Assembly (NCBI GenBank): GCA_028023455.1
Contig: JAQFVV010006238.1
Location: 8,111,349 to 8,175,348, forward strand
Length of the DNA stretch: 64,000 nucleotides
Direction: 5' to 3'
Source: Epiperipatus broadwayi
Lineage: Eukaryota > Onychophora > Udeonychophora > Euonychophora > Peripatidae
Part shown: piece by piece, positions 25,283 to 38,060 of the stretch
How the letters are laid out: the number at the start of each line of letters is the position of its first letter
Numbering within the stretch: the first letter of the stretch is position 1
The notes under the pieces: generated by a model
What the model saw: the letters and a program-made list of their open reading frames with translations, nothing else
Database searches by the model: none
What the model was told of the DNA's origin: nothing
Program-made: the position numbers and the translations under genes

Positions 25283-25969
25283 TATGTTGTTCTATCTAAC
25301 ATGAGCTGGAACTCAATAAAACATACTTCAAACCCAGTCAAGCCCAAGATTTAGATCAGGACCAACCTAGATTCAAACCACTTCACAAGCCCCTGATTGA
25401 ACACCTAATGAATAACATAATAATGATGGCACATGAGAATTAAATTTTAAGTCCGGCCTGCTAAAAAAATGAGAGACAATGAAACATATTTAACCAGAAC
25501 ACACATATATGTTGGATTGTGTGGAAATGTAGAGAAAATAATTTGAACTACATAAGTGGCTTGAATAATAAGAAAAGATTTAATAAGACATTTAATGAAC
25601 AGTAAATTACTTATATATTTGTTTGATTGCTCTTATGAATAAATTACACATGATATGTCAATAAATATATTTGGTGGGTTAGGTTAAGGTGCCAATCATT
25701 TGATTGCAAAACAAACTTACACATTTTTAAATTAATGCTTTAGTAGTGGCTCTGAAAGGTGATGATGAGCATACAAAATTGTAAAGCATCCTAGGAATCA
25801 TTATACAGACTATTTTCACACCATTTTGGTCATGAAAATCAAAATATATATTTTAAAAATGGTTTAATTATGGAATACAACATTGGTGAGGATTTAGAAC
25901 AATAATATACATTTAAACATTAAAAGAAAAAAAATGCTTTGTTTTCTAAAAATATGTATACTCTTAAAT

Positions 25970-27960
25970 AAATAGGATGAATTACGATGATGGGATTTTA
26001 CAAAACATAAGAAAAACAATAATATGTAATTAAACTAATGACTATTATCGAAAAGACATATATATATATACATAAGCAAAGCACAATTTTATGATTACAA
26101 CATCGAAATGAGGTCATTAAATAAATAAATTAACACTAATGGAGAAGCAGCAGGGCTGATATAAAGGCAGAAGAATCCGAAGTAATGTCGTGCTTTCAAA
26201 CAAAGAAACAAAGTGGTTAAGAGTCCCTTGTCTAGGGTACTGCTTAGGTAAATTTAATTAGGCTTGGTGTGGGTCCCAGGGTTCTCTAGGTGACTGACAC
26301 AAGAGGCTTATTATATTAAAATAGTCCTTGGAAGGTCAACTACTCGCAGGACAGGGCACGAAGAAAGTTTATGGGTCCGAATTTATCATATCCCTCCAAG
26401 TTAGATGCACATCATATTTAATAAACAAAACCTTATATCAGCAATGCAACATAATATTGTCTTTAATGACATTAAATGGAAATCTTTATTTTAAAACACA
26501 TGAACCTCACTCGAATGCTATAATTTAGGCAATTAACACTATGCTATGTAATATATATGGGAATGATTTAATTCATACTAAATACGTTTTAAAAATTACC
26601 CCTTTCCTTTCCTTGATATTTAACAGACTAAAATCCCACCCTCGCGAATTTTGTAACTTGAGAATAATCAAGTCGTTGAAAAATTAAGAGTATAGCTTGA
26701 TAATGCAGATGTTAAAAAAAAAACAATAATAAGAAAAAAAATCACCTTTTCAGAATGAAATGCATAAAATAAAATAAATATTTGATAGCATTAATTTTTT
26801 TGGTAATTTAAAAATTATACATAGAGAATATATATATATCTTTTAAGAACATTTTTAAGAGAATCATGTAATTTAGATTAACCTGGGAAACAATCTGGTA
26901 GCATATTAACTAAGAAAATATGTAATCTAATTCAAAAGGGAGGGGATTTTATTAATATCGATTCAGGGAGGTTTAAGTAGATAAGGAAAATAACTTTATA
27001 TATTAAGCTCGCAAGATTGTTTAGATTGGCAACTTAAAAATAATAAAATACAACAGTTTAAAATTAATAAAAGAACCACACCAAGATTAAAGAAATAAGA
27101 GCAGACTTTACATATAAAAAAAAATAGTAGGTATGAAAGCAAATTTACATTAATAGTTATTAAAAAAACCATTTAATTTAACAATTTTAAATAAAATCTG
27201 GAGAGTTGAGGTGGAGATTAATTTAGAAGGAATAAGAGGTAAAGTTCATAGGCAGTTTTTTGGTTAATTATCTTGCTATAATAAAGAGCATTTTAACAGT
27301 TCGGCTCCAGCATGGAAAGATTAACAGGATTTAAATCATTTGAGTAGCAAGCTTTCATTAGGCATTTCTCCATTCTTAGATCATATTTTGGGGCATCAGT
27401 GAGATGATTATTCGAGGTGAGATTGACCAGCAAAGGCAAGGAAGGTGATTAGTTTTCTACTCATCCAACATTTAAAAAAAAAAATAGCGTGGAGTTCTTT
27501 TACAACAGCTTTTCTAAAATTTAGTTCTCTCCCCAGTAGTCAAAAATCAGCTCATTATATACAGCCCTCAGATATATGAGAAATGCTTTTAGTGTTCCTT
27601 TTTTAAAATTCATTTCCTTCACCTATTGTTTTTGGAGATGCAACTGTTAGATAATTTGTCCAAAAATATATTCAAATCCATTTCCAGATTAGAAATAGAT
27701 TTGATAAAATATTAATGGCAAAAGTATAACTTCTTAATTGGATTTCCCTTTTTACTTTTAGTATAGTATAATTAAACAACCTTTCCCACAATTAGATAAT
27801 ATAACATTTCCACCCTTTTGGTTATTTTTGGACAATTAACAGTTGCATACTCCATCTTGGATTTTTAAAAGAAAAATATAGGTTTTAATAAATTTATACA
27901 AGATATTTTTTTACAAACTTAAAAACAATATTGATAAAATTAATAGTGTTAGTAATTGCT
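25970..27960. other. Unclassified stretch, purine-rich, few window repeats
   Basis: Differs from its surroundings in being purine-rich on this strand and slightly less AT-rich near 26150-26420. No repeat family of this window is seen in it. It may be unique DNA or a remnant of an element not otherwise present. No coding motif recognised. Confidence 0.4.
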
Positions 27961-28058
27961 CCCATTATATATATATATACAAACCATTATACAATTACAA
28001 ATATCCAGCAACGCCCTCTGTTTAAAGATCTATATCTCAATAATAGCAAACCTTAAAA

Positions 28059-28060
<2 letters not shown>

Positions 28061-28102
<42 letters not shown>
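28061..28102. repeat. (AT)n microsatellite
   Basis: About 21 uninterrupted AT units. Other (TA)n tracts lie at about 50180-50220, 52881-52946 and 63019-63069. Confidence 0.95.
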
Positions 28103-28105
<3 letters not shown>

Positions 28106-28822
28106 CTGCACCTAATATATTTTGATTTTAATAAAAGAATAATAAATAGCAAAATATTAAGAGCTAAATTTTATAATATTTTATACATAAAATAAATATA
28201 CATTAATATAGGAGTGGGAGAAAACAAGGTTCAAACATGGGTTAGTAATTTGGTGGGTATGAAGGACAATGAAGCTCAACTGCTTCAATAATTTATCACC
28301 TATGCCAAACAATACAAGATGTACATCCATATAGTTCAGTCTGATAGGTTTTATAAAATGTATAAGGCATATATAGTTTTATGATCAACATAAACAATGT
28401 GCATTTACACTAAGCATAAATTTTATTCAGAAGCAATTAAAAATAAATATTCACTATATACAGAAATAAAGTGAAAAATGTGTGTATTACTAAAAAAATA
28501 TTTTAATCCAACTAATTTTTATTTATTATTTTTATACTGGTAAAGATTTTAATTTATCTGACATGTAAGAACCATTATCCCACGTGGTAACAAAATTGAA
28601 GGAAAAAAGGTTTCATTGCATATTGAATTGAAACTATAACACCAACAGAACAATATGTTTTTGATCTAATTTTTATTTAATAAGACTATATTTTTATATA
28701 TGTGTAAAAATAAATAAATAATCATGTCTTGATTTTTCAAAAGTTGTTTTAAAAAATGATACAAAAATTTTTCAGTTTGATTCATTAGATAAATACATTT
28801 AAAAAATGTTAATGATATAATA

Positions 28823-29257
28823 TAGGGGTGTCCAACAAGTCGATCGTGATCCACTGATCGATCGCAAAGCCATTTTTGGTCGATTGCGAGGCCAATCTGT
28901 AACGAGTGAAACAAATTATGTCAAGATTTTCAAGTTTTTTTTATTGTTTTTGTTCTAAATTTTTTTTTCCAATTCTAGATAGGTGAAGTCGACTAAGCCA
29001 TATCATTATTGAAAATAATATTTTAAATATTGATTTAATATAGCTATTTTGAATTAATAAATATTGTTAATAATTACTCATGTTGCTTTAATTCTCCCAG
29101 ACATGAGTTTTTTGGCTCATTAAATAATTGTTATTTTTTACTAGGTAGATATATAAAAATAGTATGTATTTCAGCTATGCCTATGACAACAAGTCGATCA
29201 CAACACATTTTAAAAATAAAAAGTAGATCTTATGAACACAAAAATTGACCACCCTGA
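28823..29257. mobile_element. hAT-like non-autonomous element
   Basis: Starts TAGGGGTGTCCAACAA and ends TTGACCACCCTGA, imperfect terminal inverted repeats of the CAGGGGTG...CCACCCTG kind typical of hAT elements. Near both ends are GTCGATC-rich blocks (AACAAGTCGATCGTGATC and AACAAGTCGATCACAAC). No transposase is encoded. The flanking 8-bp duplication is not convincing. Confidence 0.5.
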
Positions 29258-29974
29258 TATAGAGGACCAAAAATAAAATTTAAAATGTACATTACATTAT
29301 TTCAATTTTTTTATATATGCTTTATTTAAATTGAACAAATACATATTTCACCAGAATATTTTGTCATAATATTTTCTAAATGGTAACTATAAAATCATAA
29401 TTTGTTAAAAATAAAAATAACATATATTTGTATATACTTTTTATACTCTGTATTTACTTATAGATTCATACTTTTTCATGAATAACATGCTTAATGAAAT
29501 ATTTATTTATTACCATATTGCTTTGAGTTTAAAAGCAACAGTATAATTTTAAAATTGGAAAAAATTAATTTTATAATTGGTATTAAAAATGATAAACATT
29601 TTTATATACTTAATTAGGAACTAATATAAATACAATAAGTTATCTAATGTATTGTAAATATATCTCCCCCTCCCAATAAACAGGTATCAATGATCTTAAT
29701 ACTAGACACATGTGTAGAGTGTAAAGCAAAGACCCGATCATTGACAAGTAGATGTGGAAATAAGTTATTAAATTATTTGTTTTGAATTTTAGCCACAATG
29801 TAATTTTGCAATTTCCGAATTTGAAAAAAAAAAGTGGCTTAAATTCAAACTAATATGGTATTTAACTTTTTATTTTTATTTTCAATAAACTAAATTTTAA
29901 ATGTTTGTTATATATTTTGAATTTGATATAAAGAACTAAAAATTTTGCTACACGGAAACATAATAATTGCTTTC

Positions 29975-30395
29975 TGTATTTTTATATTGGACTATTTCCA
30001 TCATCTAATATGTGTGTTGAATGTCTTTAAAAAAATTTAATTTTATTTAAATATTTCAAATGCATTCAAATGTTAGTAATATCACAGCAAACAAATGTTA
30101 TTAATATCATAGCAAACAGGTTAGTATATGCACTAACTGTTAGTAATATCACAACAAGCAGGTTAGTGCATATACTAACCTGTTTGCTGTGATATTACTA
30201 ACATTTATTTGCTGTGATATTACTAACAGTTGGTGCATATACTAACCTGTTTGCTGTGATATTACTAATAGTTGAATGCATTTGGAATATTTAACTAAAA
30301 TTAACCTTTTCTAAAGACATTCAACACACATATTAAATGATGGAAATAGTCCAATATAAAAATGGAGATAGAACACCATCATCACAAACCTTCAA
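29975..30395. repeat. Palindromic repeat D2 with internal inverted repeat cluster
   Basis: Arms (about 29981-30065 and 30270-30365) match the inner palindrome of D1 (about 7630-7830), including GGACTATTTCCATCATC and its complement. The right flank CACCATCATCACAAACCTTC is the complement of 7605-7628 in D1. The centre (30065-30270) is a cluster of direct and inverted copies of a unit with AATATCACAGCAAACA and GCATATACTAACC. Confidence 0.7.
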
Positions 30396-30842
30396 AAAAC
30401 AATAATAATTACTTGTTTGTTTATAAAAGATTTTTGATTTATGAGATATATTGGGGAAAACAATTGAGCTCTTTATCCAAGATAAAGTTATACTTTGATT
30501 TTTGTACACATATATAGTATTGTTTTCTGGATCCATCATCTTTGTTTAAAAACATAGAGAGTAATCTTCTTACTAAGAATTTACTTTTAGTTACATGGGA
30601 TCAGACAATTAGTAGAAAGTTGCTGAGTGATGAATGTTTTGTTTTCCACTCCAATTTTTAATTTGTTGCATGTTCAATTATGTCACATTTAAACTCAAAA
30701 TTAAAAAAAAAGGAAAATATCTCGAAAATCAACATTCATGCATGCACTCACACATGTGCATACATATATTTTGTATATAATCATTCAGATCTCAGATATA
30801 TTAACATAGCACTTCTTATATTTAATATCTGATATAATATTT

Positions 30843-33800
30843 CAGGCTGCAGAAAGGAGTTTTCTATTAACTGAAAAAAGACTCTTTGATTCCTCTTGGA
30901 GGCCTTAAAAGAACTGAGCAGGGTAAATTCCTAATGTCCACCCTGTATGTTCTTGTCGTTGCAGCTGTTATTACTATGTGATTATTCTTATAGTATATGA
31001 ATATGGATGGGCTGCTCACCAACACACATTAGCCAGCATGGTGAGTTTATGGCTATTTACCTCTGAGTTTAAGATCAAGAAACACCATGGTCTTTCTTCT
31101 CAGTTGCCTGATGAGGCAGAATGAATGGTTGTGTAAATGATAAATATTTTTCCAATACAAATATACAATTATGACAGACAAAAATAAATCATGGCCCTTA
31201 TTCCCAGGAGGCTGTAAAGTCACCAACCAAGGCAGCAGTTGGTGGCCAAAGGCAGAGGGTGCTAAGAATCCCCTGATTGTGGACCCAGGCTGCCATTTGA
31301 TGATGACTTTTTATTTAGGTACTTACAACTGCAGATCACTTTCAAGTGAAGGAAGATTGCAAGAATTAGAAGAACTGTCTTATATTAAATGGGACATTAT
31401 TGGACTTTGTGAAGTTAGAAGAAAAGGTGAAGAGACAATTGATTTAAAAAGTGGACATGTACTCTATTATAAAGGCACAAATATTGGAAATACAAGTGGA
31501 GTAGGATTCATTATAAATAAAAAGTGGAAGAACAACATTGTGGAGATTGATGGTGTATCAGACAGAGTGGCAAGATTAGTTAGTTATACAACTTAATAGC
31601 AGATACCAAATGCAGATAATTCAGGTTTATGCCCCAACAAGTTCTCATAGTGATGAAGTAGTAGAAGATTTTTATATGGATGTACAAAAGGCTTTTGATC
31701 AGAGTAAACAACATTTTAAAATTGTTATGGGAGACTTTAATGCTAGAATTGGTAAACAAATGAAAGATGAAAGTGCTGTAGGTAATTTTGGTTATGGTAA
31801 TAGAAATGAGGGAGGACATAGACTTGTGGAGTTTGCAGAAAAAGAAAAACTTTATATTATGAATTCTTTTTTTGAGAAAAATGTTAAAAGGAAATGGACA
31901 TGGAAGCATCCAAATGAAGGTACAGCAGAATTGGATTATATTTTGACTAACAGAAAATACATATTTCAAGATTGTAATGTTCTTAATAAATTTAACACAG
32001 GAAGTGATCATCGATTAGTAAGATGTAAGATACATGTTAATGCAAAACTAGAGAGACAAAAATTATTAAGAAAAACAATATTTACAGTTGATATTCCTAA
32101 TCTTCAGAAACATTCTAATGAATTTAAATTAGAACTTACAAATCGGTTTCAAGTATTAGTAGATTTTGAACATGATTCAGATTTGAATGAAATTAATATG
32201 AAAATAACTGATACACTTTTAAAAACTGCAACAAAGATAGCTGGTAGAAAAAAGCAGCAATTGACCAATAAAATTTCTACTGAGACTAGAGAATTTATGA
32301 AGAAAAGAAGGAATATGAAGATATACAAAAATGATGCATTAAAAAGAATTGAATATCTCGAATTTTGTAAAATGGTGCAGAAAAGAGTTGAAAATGATAT
32401 AAGAAAGTATAACTGTGAACTAGCAAGGAAAGCTGTAGAAGAAAATAAAAGTCTCAAGAATGTAAAACAACATTTTGGTATTGGTAGGAAATTTATATCT
32501 GCAATAAGAAGAAAAGATGGAATTATTACTAAAAAGAGAGATGACATCATGAAATGGGTAGAAGACTTTTATCAAGAATTATATAGTAATAAAGAACAAG
32601 TACCTCCTATATCTATTACATCTTCCGAATTGCCCAGAATTTTAAATGAAGAAGTGAGATATGCAATTAAATGTATGAAGAAAAGGAAAGGCTCCAGGTA
32701 ATGATGGAATTATAATTGATATATTAAAAGAAGCAGGTGAAGAAATAGAAATTTTTTTAGCAAAGTTATATACCAAATGTCTAAATGATAAAGATGTACC
32801 AGATGATTGGAAGAATGCAGTATTAATATTAATATTTAAAAAAGGTGATAAAGAAGATATTAGAAATTACAGACCTATCAGCCTTTTATCAGTTTTATAC
32901 AAAATTTTTACCAAGATAATTACAACTCATCTACAGAGAACATTGGATTTCCACCAACCAAGAGAACAAGCTGGATTTAAAAGTGGTTTTAGTACAGTAG
33001 ATCATATCCAGGTATTGAGAGAAGTTATAGAAAGGACAAATGAATATGAGTTGCCATTATGTTTTGGATTTGTAGATTATGAAAAGGCATTTGATTCTAT
33101 AAACATTTCTTCAGTGATTAAAGCATTGGATCATCAAGGTATAGATCCAGGATATTGTCATATTTTAAAGAATATTTATAAAAATGCAACAGCAACAATT
33201 AGATTACATAATGATACTGGGAAAGTCAACATTGAGAAGGGTGTAAGACAAGGTGACTCCATATCTCCAAAACTTTTTACAGCAGTGCTGCAAGAAGTAT
33301 TTTGTGGATTAAAATGGGAAACTAAAGGAGTGAAAGTAAATGGAGATTATTTAAGTCATTTAGATTTTGCAGATGATGTAGTTGTTTTTGCAAATAATGC
33401 TTCAGAGCTGCAGGAAATGTTGCAGGAGTTATCAGATGAAAGTAGGGAAGTAGGACTAAAGATAAATGTTAAAAAGACTAAAGTAATGTTTAATGGATTT
33501 GCTCAAAATATGAAAATAAAGATTGATTATGATGAATTAGAAGAAGTTAACAGTTACAAATACCTTGGTCAGATTATTAATACAGATGGAAACATAATGG
33601 ATGAAATTAATCATAGAATTAAACTTGGTTGGAGTGCTTTTGGTAGAAATAACTTGATACTAAAAGGAAATATGCCTATGTGTTTGAAAAGGAAGGTTTT
33701 TAACAAATGTGTTTTACCAGTTCTTACTTATGGATCTGAGACTTGGACACTTAATAGAAGAGCAATACAGAGACTTCAGACCACTCAAAGAAGTATGGAG

Positions 33801-34147
33801 AGATGCATGTTGGGAGTAACAAGAAGAGATCAAAAACGCAATGTATGGGTAAGAGAACAAACAGGTGTTACTGACCTCATTGAAAAAGTTAAAAGATTGA
33901 AGTGGAGTTGGGCTGGACATATTGCTAGAAGTGATGATAATAGATGGACAATTGAAATCTTAAACCAGATACCAAGAAATTGTAAAAGATCCAGAAAGAG
34001 ACCACATGTGAGATGGATGGATGAAATAAGAAAGTGTGCAGGGGTGATGTGGAGTAGAGAAGCTAAAGATCAGAGAAGATGAATTGAACTTGGAGAGACC
34101 TTCATCTTGGAGCGGATTGATAATGGTTGATGATGATGATATTGATG
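30843..34147 (+). mobile_element. Full-length RTE-type LINE with target-site duplication
   Basis: About 3.3 kb, the usual size of RTE elements. Short 5' UTR (30843-31170), one endonuclease-reverse transcriptase gene, and a short 3' UTR ending in a GAT-type microsatellite tail (ATGGTTGATGATGATGAT), a hallmark of the clade. The direct repeat ATAATATTT flanks it (30834-30842 and 34148-34156). Decayed relatives lie at 3950-5370, 13175-13315 and 24385-24731. Only a few lesions in nearly 1000 codons imply a recent insertion. Confidence 0.9.
31171..34082 (+). pseudogene. RTE endonuclease-reverse transcriptase, two frameshifts
   Basis: Three overlapping frames make up one ancestral polyprotein that nicks target DNA and copies the LINE RNA. 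Segment 1 (31171-31596): N-terminal extension, then endonuclease with TYN (51-53) and the catalytic glutamate of LCEVRR (81). Segment 2 (31610-32701): VYAPTS, GDFNARIG (41-48), the SDHR motif and the linker. Segment 3 (frame open from 32691 to 34082): NYRPISLL, motif A FVDYEKAFDS (43-52), motif B GVRQGDSISP (100-109), motif C FADD (142-145), motif D LKINVKKTKVM, and C-terminal WAGHIARSDDNRW. Lesions: a 4-bp tandem duplication AGTT-AGTT (31578-31585) and one extra G (32690). The first ATG of segment 1 is used as start; a small upstream ORF1 was not seen. Translation stops at TGA 34080-34082; the same frame then stays open to TGA at 34128. Confidence 0.92.
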
Positions 34148-34669
34148 ATAATATTTTAGACTATCCTTTCTTGCAACTTATGTATTTTAAATAAATATTC
34201 TTCTATCAGGGGATTCAGAAAAGGTAAACATTAGAATTTCCATACTAGAAATAATAATTCAATTTTGATACTTTAGGATTACGACATATTTAATTATTAA
34301 ACTTTGAATTTATTCACAAAAAGTGTCACAGATAAATTGTGTTTGACTTATTTATGGGGAATAAAAATAATAAAATTTTAAATGGGTGGATAGTTATGAT
34401 GCGATAAATATTTGTATATATGAAGAATGTGTTACTGATGGATCTGATTGGTTACATATACTTTTATGTCATAATAATCATTTATATATATATTCTGGGT
34501 TGAGCCATGTGTATTAACTTTTATGTTATATTAACATTTCAACTATATAACATTTGCTAAAATCTGGGTTAAATAGTATTATTTTAAAAATTGTTATAAA
34601 GATACTGCAATTAATATATAAATAAAACAAGATTAAATGTGTGCAAACTTTTTAAAAATAATATTCCTT

Positions 34670-35000
34670 GCCAAGATGGCAGAACCTGTGGTCAAGCCAA
34701 AACATATTAAAAGTGTAAAAAAACATAGATAGAAAGTCACTGTCTTATTTAAAGAAACTTTAGAGTGTAAGTGAAAGTTTGAAACATAATTTTAGTAATA
34801 TTTTTAAGTCTTTAGAATTTTTTCAAATGTCTGTCTTATTTTTAGATTAATATTAAAGCATTAAAAGTTATTCTTGGAATTATTGTATTTGTTTTTTTGC
34901 TTTTTATAGAAAGTTTCGTGTTTTTTTTACATTCTTTAAACAAAAATAATATGGTTTAAACGATTTTCTAATAAACGCAAAAAAGAGGGCAGCACTGATC
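34670..35000 (+). repeat. Dispersed repeat F1
   Basis: Resembles 37810-38060: both have AGTGTAAGTGAAA, then 150-200 bp later TTTTTTATAG or CTTTTTATAG, TTTTTTTTACATTCTTTAA, GATTTTCTAA/GGTTTTCTAA, and end near AGAGGRCAGCACTGAT. A short piece (AGAGGGCAGCAATGAT) also lies at about 40926. Nature unknown. Confidence 0.45.
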
Positions 35001-35267
35001 AGAAAACTACAGAGTTGTATTTGATAAATACAGAGTTTTTTGTAAGAATACACGATTTGAAAGTATGTTGTCCCTTGCAAACTTAAATTCATGCTAAAGA
35101 AAGATAGAGAATTGTAGTTTTTTTCAGTAAAGAGGAAAGCGAATATGGAATTTAAAGAAAAAAAACATTAAAAAATATCTACTGCTCTCTCCATATAGAT
35201 ATAATTAAGTAGAAATTAAAAATATATTGAATGTAAATATATATTGAAGTATATACAATATTATAAA

Positions 35268-35640
35268 TAGTCAAAATAAGAGTCATAGATTATATGACCC
35301 TATCTTTTAAGCTTGTAAGTTATAAACATTGAGAATTGCCAATTCCTCTACAAGCTTTATGATAAATGCTTAGCCAGAGCCAGCACTTAAAATATCTCTG
35401 TCAGGACCCTCCCCCAACCCTGACCATGGTTTTGTGCTTTGGCACTCCTCAGAGAGGTGTCAGGGTAGGTTCAGACACTAGATCTAAAAATACCAACCTA
35501 AAGCTAAGTACTTATCTAAAAGTATCTATTGAGTGGAAAATCTGAAATTTTCAGACATCTACATGTCTTCAAACCCAGCTATCCAACTCAAATAGCTATA
35601 TGGGGCTGATAGATCTTCAGCCATATCATATATTAGTTTT
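35268..35640 (-). mobile_element. Partial hammerhead retroelement B2
   Basis: One arm and the structured loop of family B, preceded on the left by the inverted B tail (ATAAGAGTCATAGATTATAT...). The second arm is missing, so it is truncated after ATATTAG near 35636. It keeps the hammerhead and all four loop hairpins. Confidence 0.75.
35418..35457 (-). ncRNA. Hammerhead ribozyme in B2
   Basis: Minus strand: CCUCU, CUGAGGA, perfect stem II GUGC-CAAA-GCAC, AAAA (expected GAAA), stem III ACC-AU-GGU, GUC, AGGG. With B1 (CAUGAAA) this implies an ancestral CACGAAA that decayed at its CpG in two different ways. Confidence 0.78.
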
Positions 35641-35754
35641 AAAATGTTTCTTTTTATTGTGTATAATAATGTCCGAGATGAATCTCTTTGATAGAGGAAT
35701 TTTATTAACATGTTTTATACATTTAACAACAAGTATATTGAAATATACTGAACC

Positions 35755-35845
35755 TCAGATGTAATTAAAGGGGATTTGAACACAGACTTTCAAGCTCTCT
35801 TCAGCTGTCCATTCCATCTTAAATAACAAATACATGTGACCAAAT
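35755..35845 (-). repeat. tRNA-like SINE fragment related to repeat E
   Basis: The minus strand has GGTCACATGTATTTG, GATGG, and GAAAGTCTGTGTTCAAATCCC, the last a good B-box and the same block seen in E1 and E3. No hammerhead is included. Confidence 0.5.
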
Positions 35846-35954
35846 ACTCTTTAATAATAATTTAACACTCAATTGTCTATTTAATTTAAAAATAAACTGG
35901 ATTATCAAATACACTATGTGAAAGTCGCTATTAATTGCTTTTATTATCCAATTT

Positions 35955-36030
35955 CATCCCATTGAGTGCTCTGGCTTGCTGTGAGTGGCAATGTGTATGG
36001 TGGGTTTTGCCTGTTTTAATAACAGCCTAA
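35955..36030 (+). repeat. Family A terminal fragment
   Basis: GCTCTGGCTTGCTGTGAGTG...GTGGGTTTTGCCTG followed by TTTTAATAACAGCC matches the right end of A2 near 19737-19800. Confidence 0.65.
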
Positions 36031-36657
36031 AACTATTAATTTGAATTATTTCTATATAGTGTACTAATGTTATACTTGCAAAAGTTAATGAGGGATTGAA
36101 GTGTGGTGATAGTAAAGCATTTAGATATGAGGATTAATAGTAAATAACAAACACTACTGTAACAAAATTACTTTCTGTTTTGTAGGAAAAGGTGTTGGTT
36201 TATCAAACACTAAATATTGTTTACAATACAAGCAGTCATTTTTCTTTCTTTTCCTTTTTTTTGTTACTTATATTAAAGCAAAGGCAGTTGTAGTATGAAA
36301 TATAATTGTTATTAATTTACTTTTTATTCTAAAATGCAGGCTTAAGGAATGGGATAATTTTGTGATGCAAATCATCTACAAAAATATATGACAACACTAG
36401 TGACAAAGAATCAACAAAATTTACATGCTCCTTTATTTAAATAGTTATTTAGGGTTACTTGACAACTGCCACATAAATGAAAAGTCCCATCTTGTTTTAC
36501 AATACAACAATGTGTTGGCCATGCTGACCTCAATAGATGTTATAACACCCATTTTCATTAAGACTAAGAATTTCTTCAATTTTGGATTTCAAAGCCAAAG
36601 GCTACACAGTTGTCATTACATCTATGTCAATTATCTGTATATTTAGTATTATTAAAA

Positions 36658-36770
36658 TGGGCAAGACTCTCCATACAGTGGTGCCACTCAGTGCAAGCTG
36701 GAGTGGTCAATGGATGCCAGAAGGCTTGTGCATAATATCCCTATCTAGTGTCTATTCATCCAATGCATAC
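36658..36770 (-). repeat. Family A terminal fragment
   Basis: GGGCAAGACTCTCCATACAG through GATGCCAGAAGGCTTGTGC and TATTCATCCAAT matches the left end of A1 (6009-6115), truncated just before the hammerhead. Confidence 0.7.
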
Positions 36771-37809
36771 TTAAACAACTGTAGATACTTTGCATGGATT
36801 TCCAATTGTAGCTGTAGTCATCAGTCACTATTAAATCTTTGTTAGCTCTAAATATAACAGTCTTACATTTTCTTGTGATATTTGGCTAATCTTTGTGTGA
36901 CAGAAGAGTCACACCTGCTCCGCAGTTGAACTCTACTGAAGTTTTCCTTTTGTAAATATGAATGTTCAATACAGTTGTTAATATTTCTTACCTTTTTGAC
37001 ATCAGTCTCTTTCTAAAAAACCCTTCCTTTCAATTTACACTTGGGTGTTAAATTACTTTTACTGATTTTCTGCTTATTATTACAAACTCATGACCAATGT
37101 CACACCACACTGCAAATATGGCATTACCCTTTGTAATAATATTGTTCCCATTATTTTTTGCTTTCTTAACTCTCATGGATTCAACATAAAATAGAAAGAA
37201 AAAAAAGAGCTTGGACTCAGAAATGCTGTGTGTATAAGAAATACATGTACCCTCTGATAAAGCTGCATCCTGCCTGATTAGGAATCAGGAGGTAATTTCG
37301 ATCGGCATTGGTGCTGTATATGCAAGCAGTGCTACATTACAGCACTCTCAAAGAAAAGAAATTAAATTCTTTTGACGTTTACAAATCATAATAATGTGTA
37401 CATTATTATATAAATTGAATTCATGTTGAAAGTTATGCCTTTTGTCCAAATCATCCCATCCAATCAGTTGTAGTTAGGCTGACCAATATTTGTGCTGGTC
37501 AATGCATGTAATAAGTGATGTCGCTAGAAATAAATTGTATGCTTGCTTACACTATTACTGTGAAATTGAATGCTTTTACTATGGGAATGCGTTTTCTGAG
37601 TGTAAGATATTTCATTTTCTAAAAATATCATTATGATGAGGTCATTTATCAACACAGAATGCTACTGATCAGAAAAACGGTTTTCTTTCTTCAATTCATA
37701 TATGTCTATGCAGCACCCAATTTTAAAACTATAGTGATTGGACCATATTGATTAGGTGGTGATAAATTTAAGGAGCTAAAGAGCAGTCAAGAAATTTATT
37801 ATTGGTCTA

Positions 37810-38060
37810 TAATTTCTATACTATTTAAAAACACTTTGCAGTGTAAGTGAAACTTTTCTATACTTTTAATTAATTAAAACATCTCTACCATTTTTGATTT
37901 AAGAATAAACAATTATGAGGTGTAACATTAATTATTTTATGCTTTTTTTATAGGTAGTTTATTTTTTTTACATTCTTTAACTAAACATATTGAGAATTGT
38001 TACGGTTTTCTAACAACAAAAAGCACCTAAAAGAGGACAGCACTGATTAGAAGGCTTAAG
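37810..38060 (+). repeat. Dispersed repeat F2
   Basis: Second copy of the repeat at 34670-35000; shares AGTGTAAGTGAAA, TTTTTTTACATTCTTTAA and GAGGACAGCACTGAT. It directly precedes a LINE 3' end. Confidence 0.45.

Noticed and set aside
31108-31124. CTGATGAGGCAGAA in the RTE 5' UTR as a hammerhead core
   Set aside because: No stem II loop fits and no GAAA or cleavage triplet with a matching stem I is present.
34675-34731. Short frame beginning MAEPVVKPK, faintly like the start of a ribosomal protein eL32 gene
   Set aside because: It stops after 18 codons and the following residues do not match; no second exon could be found.
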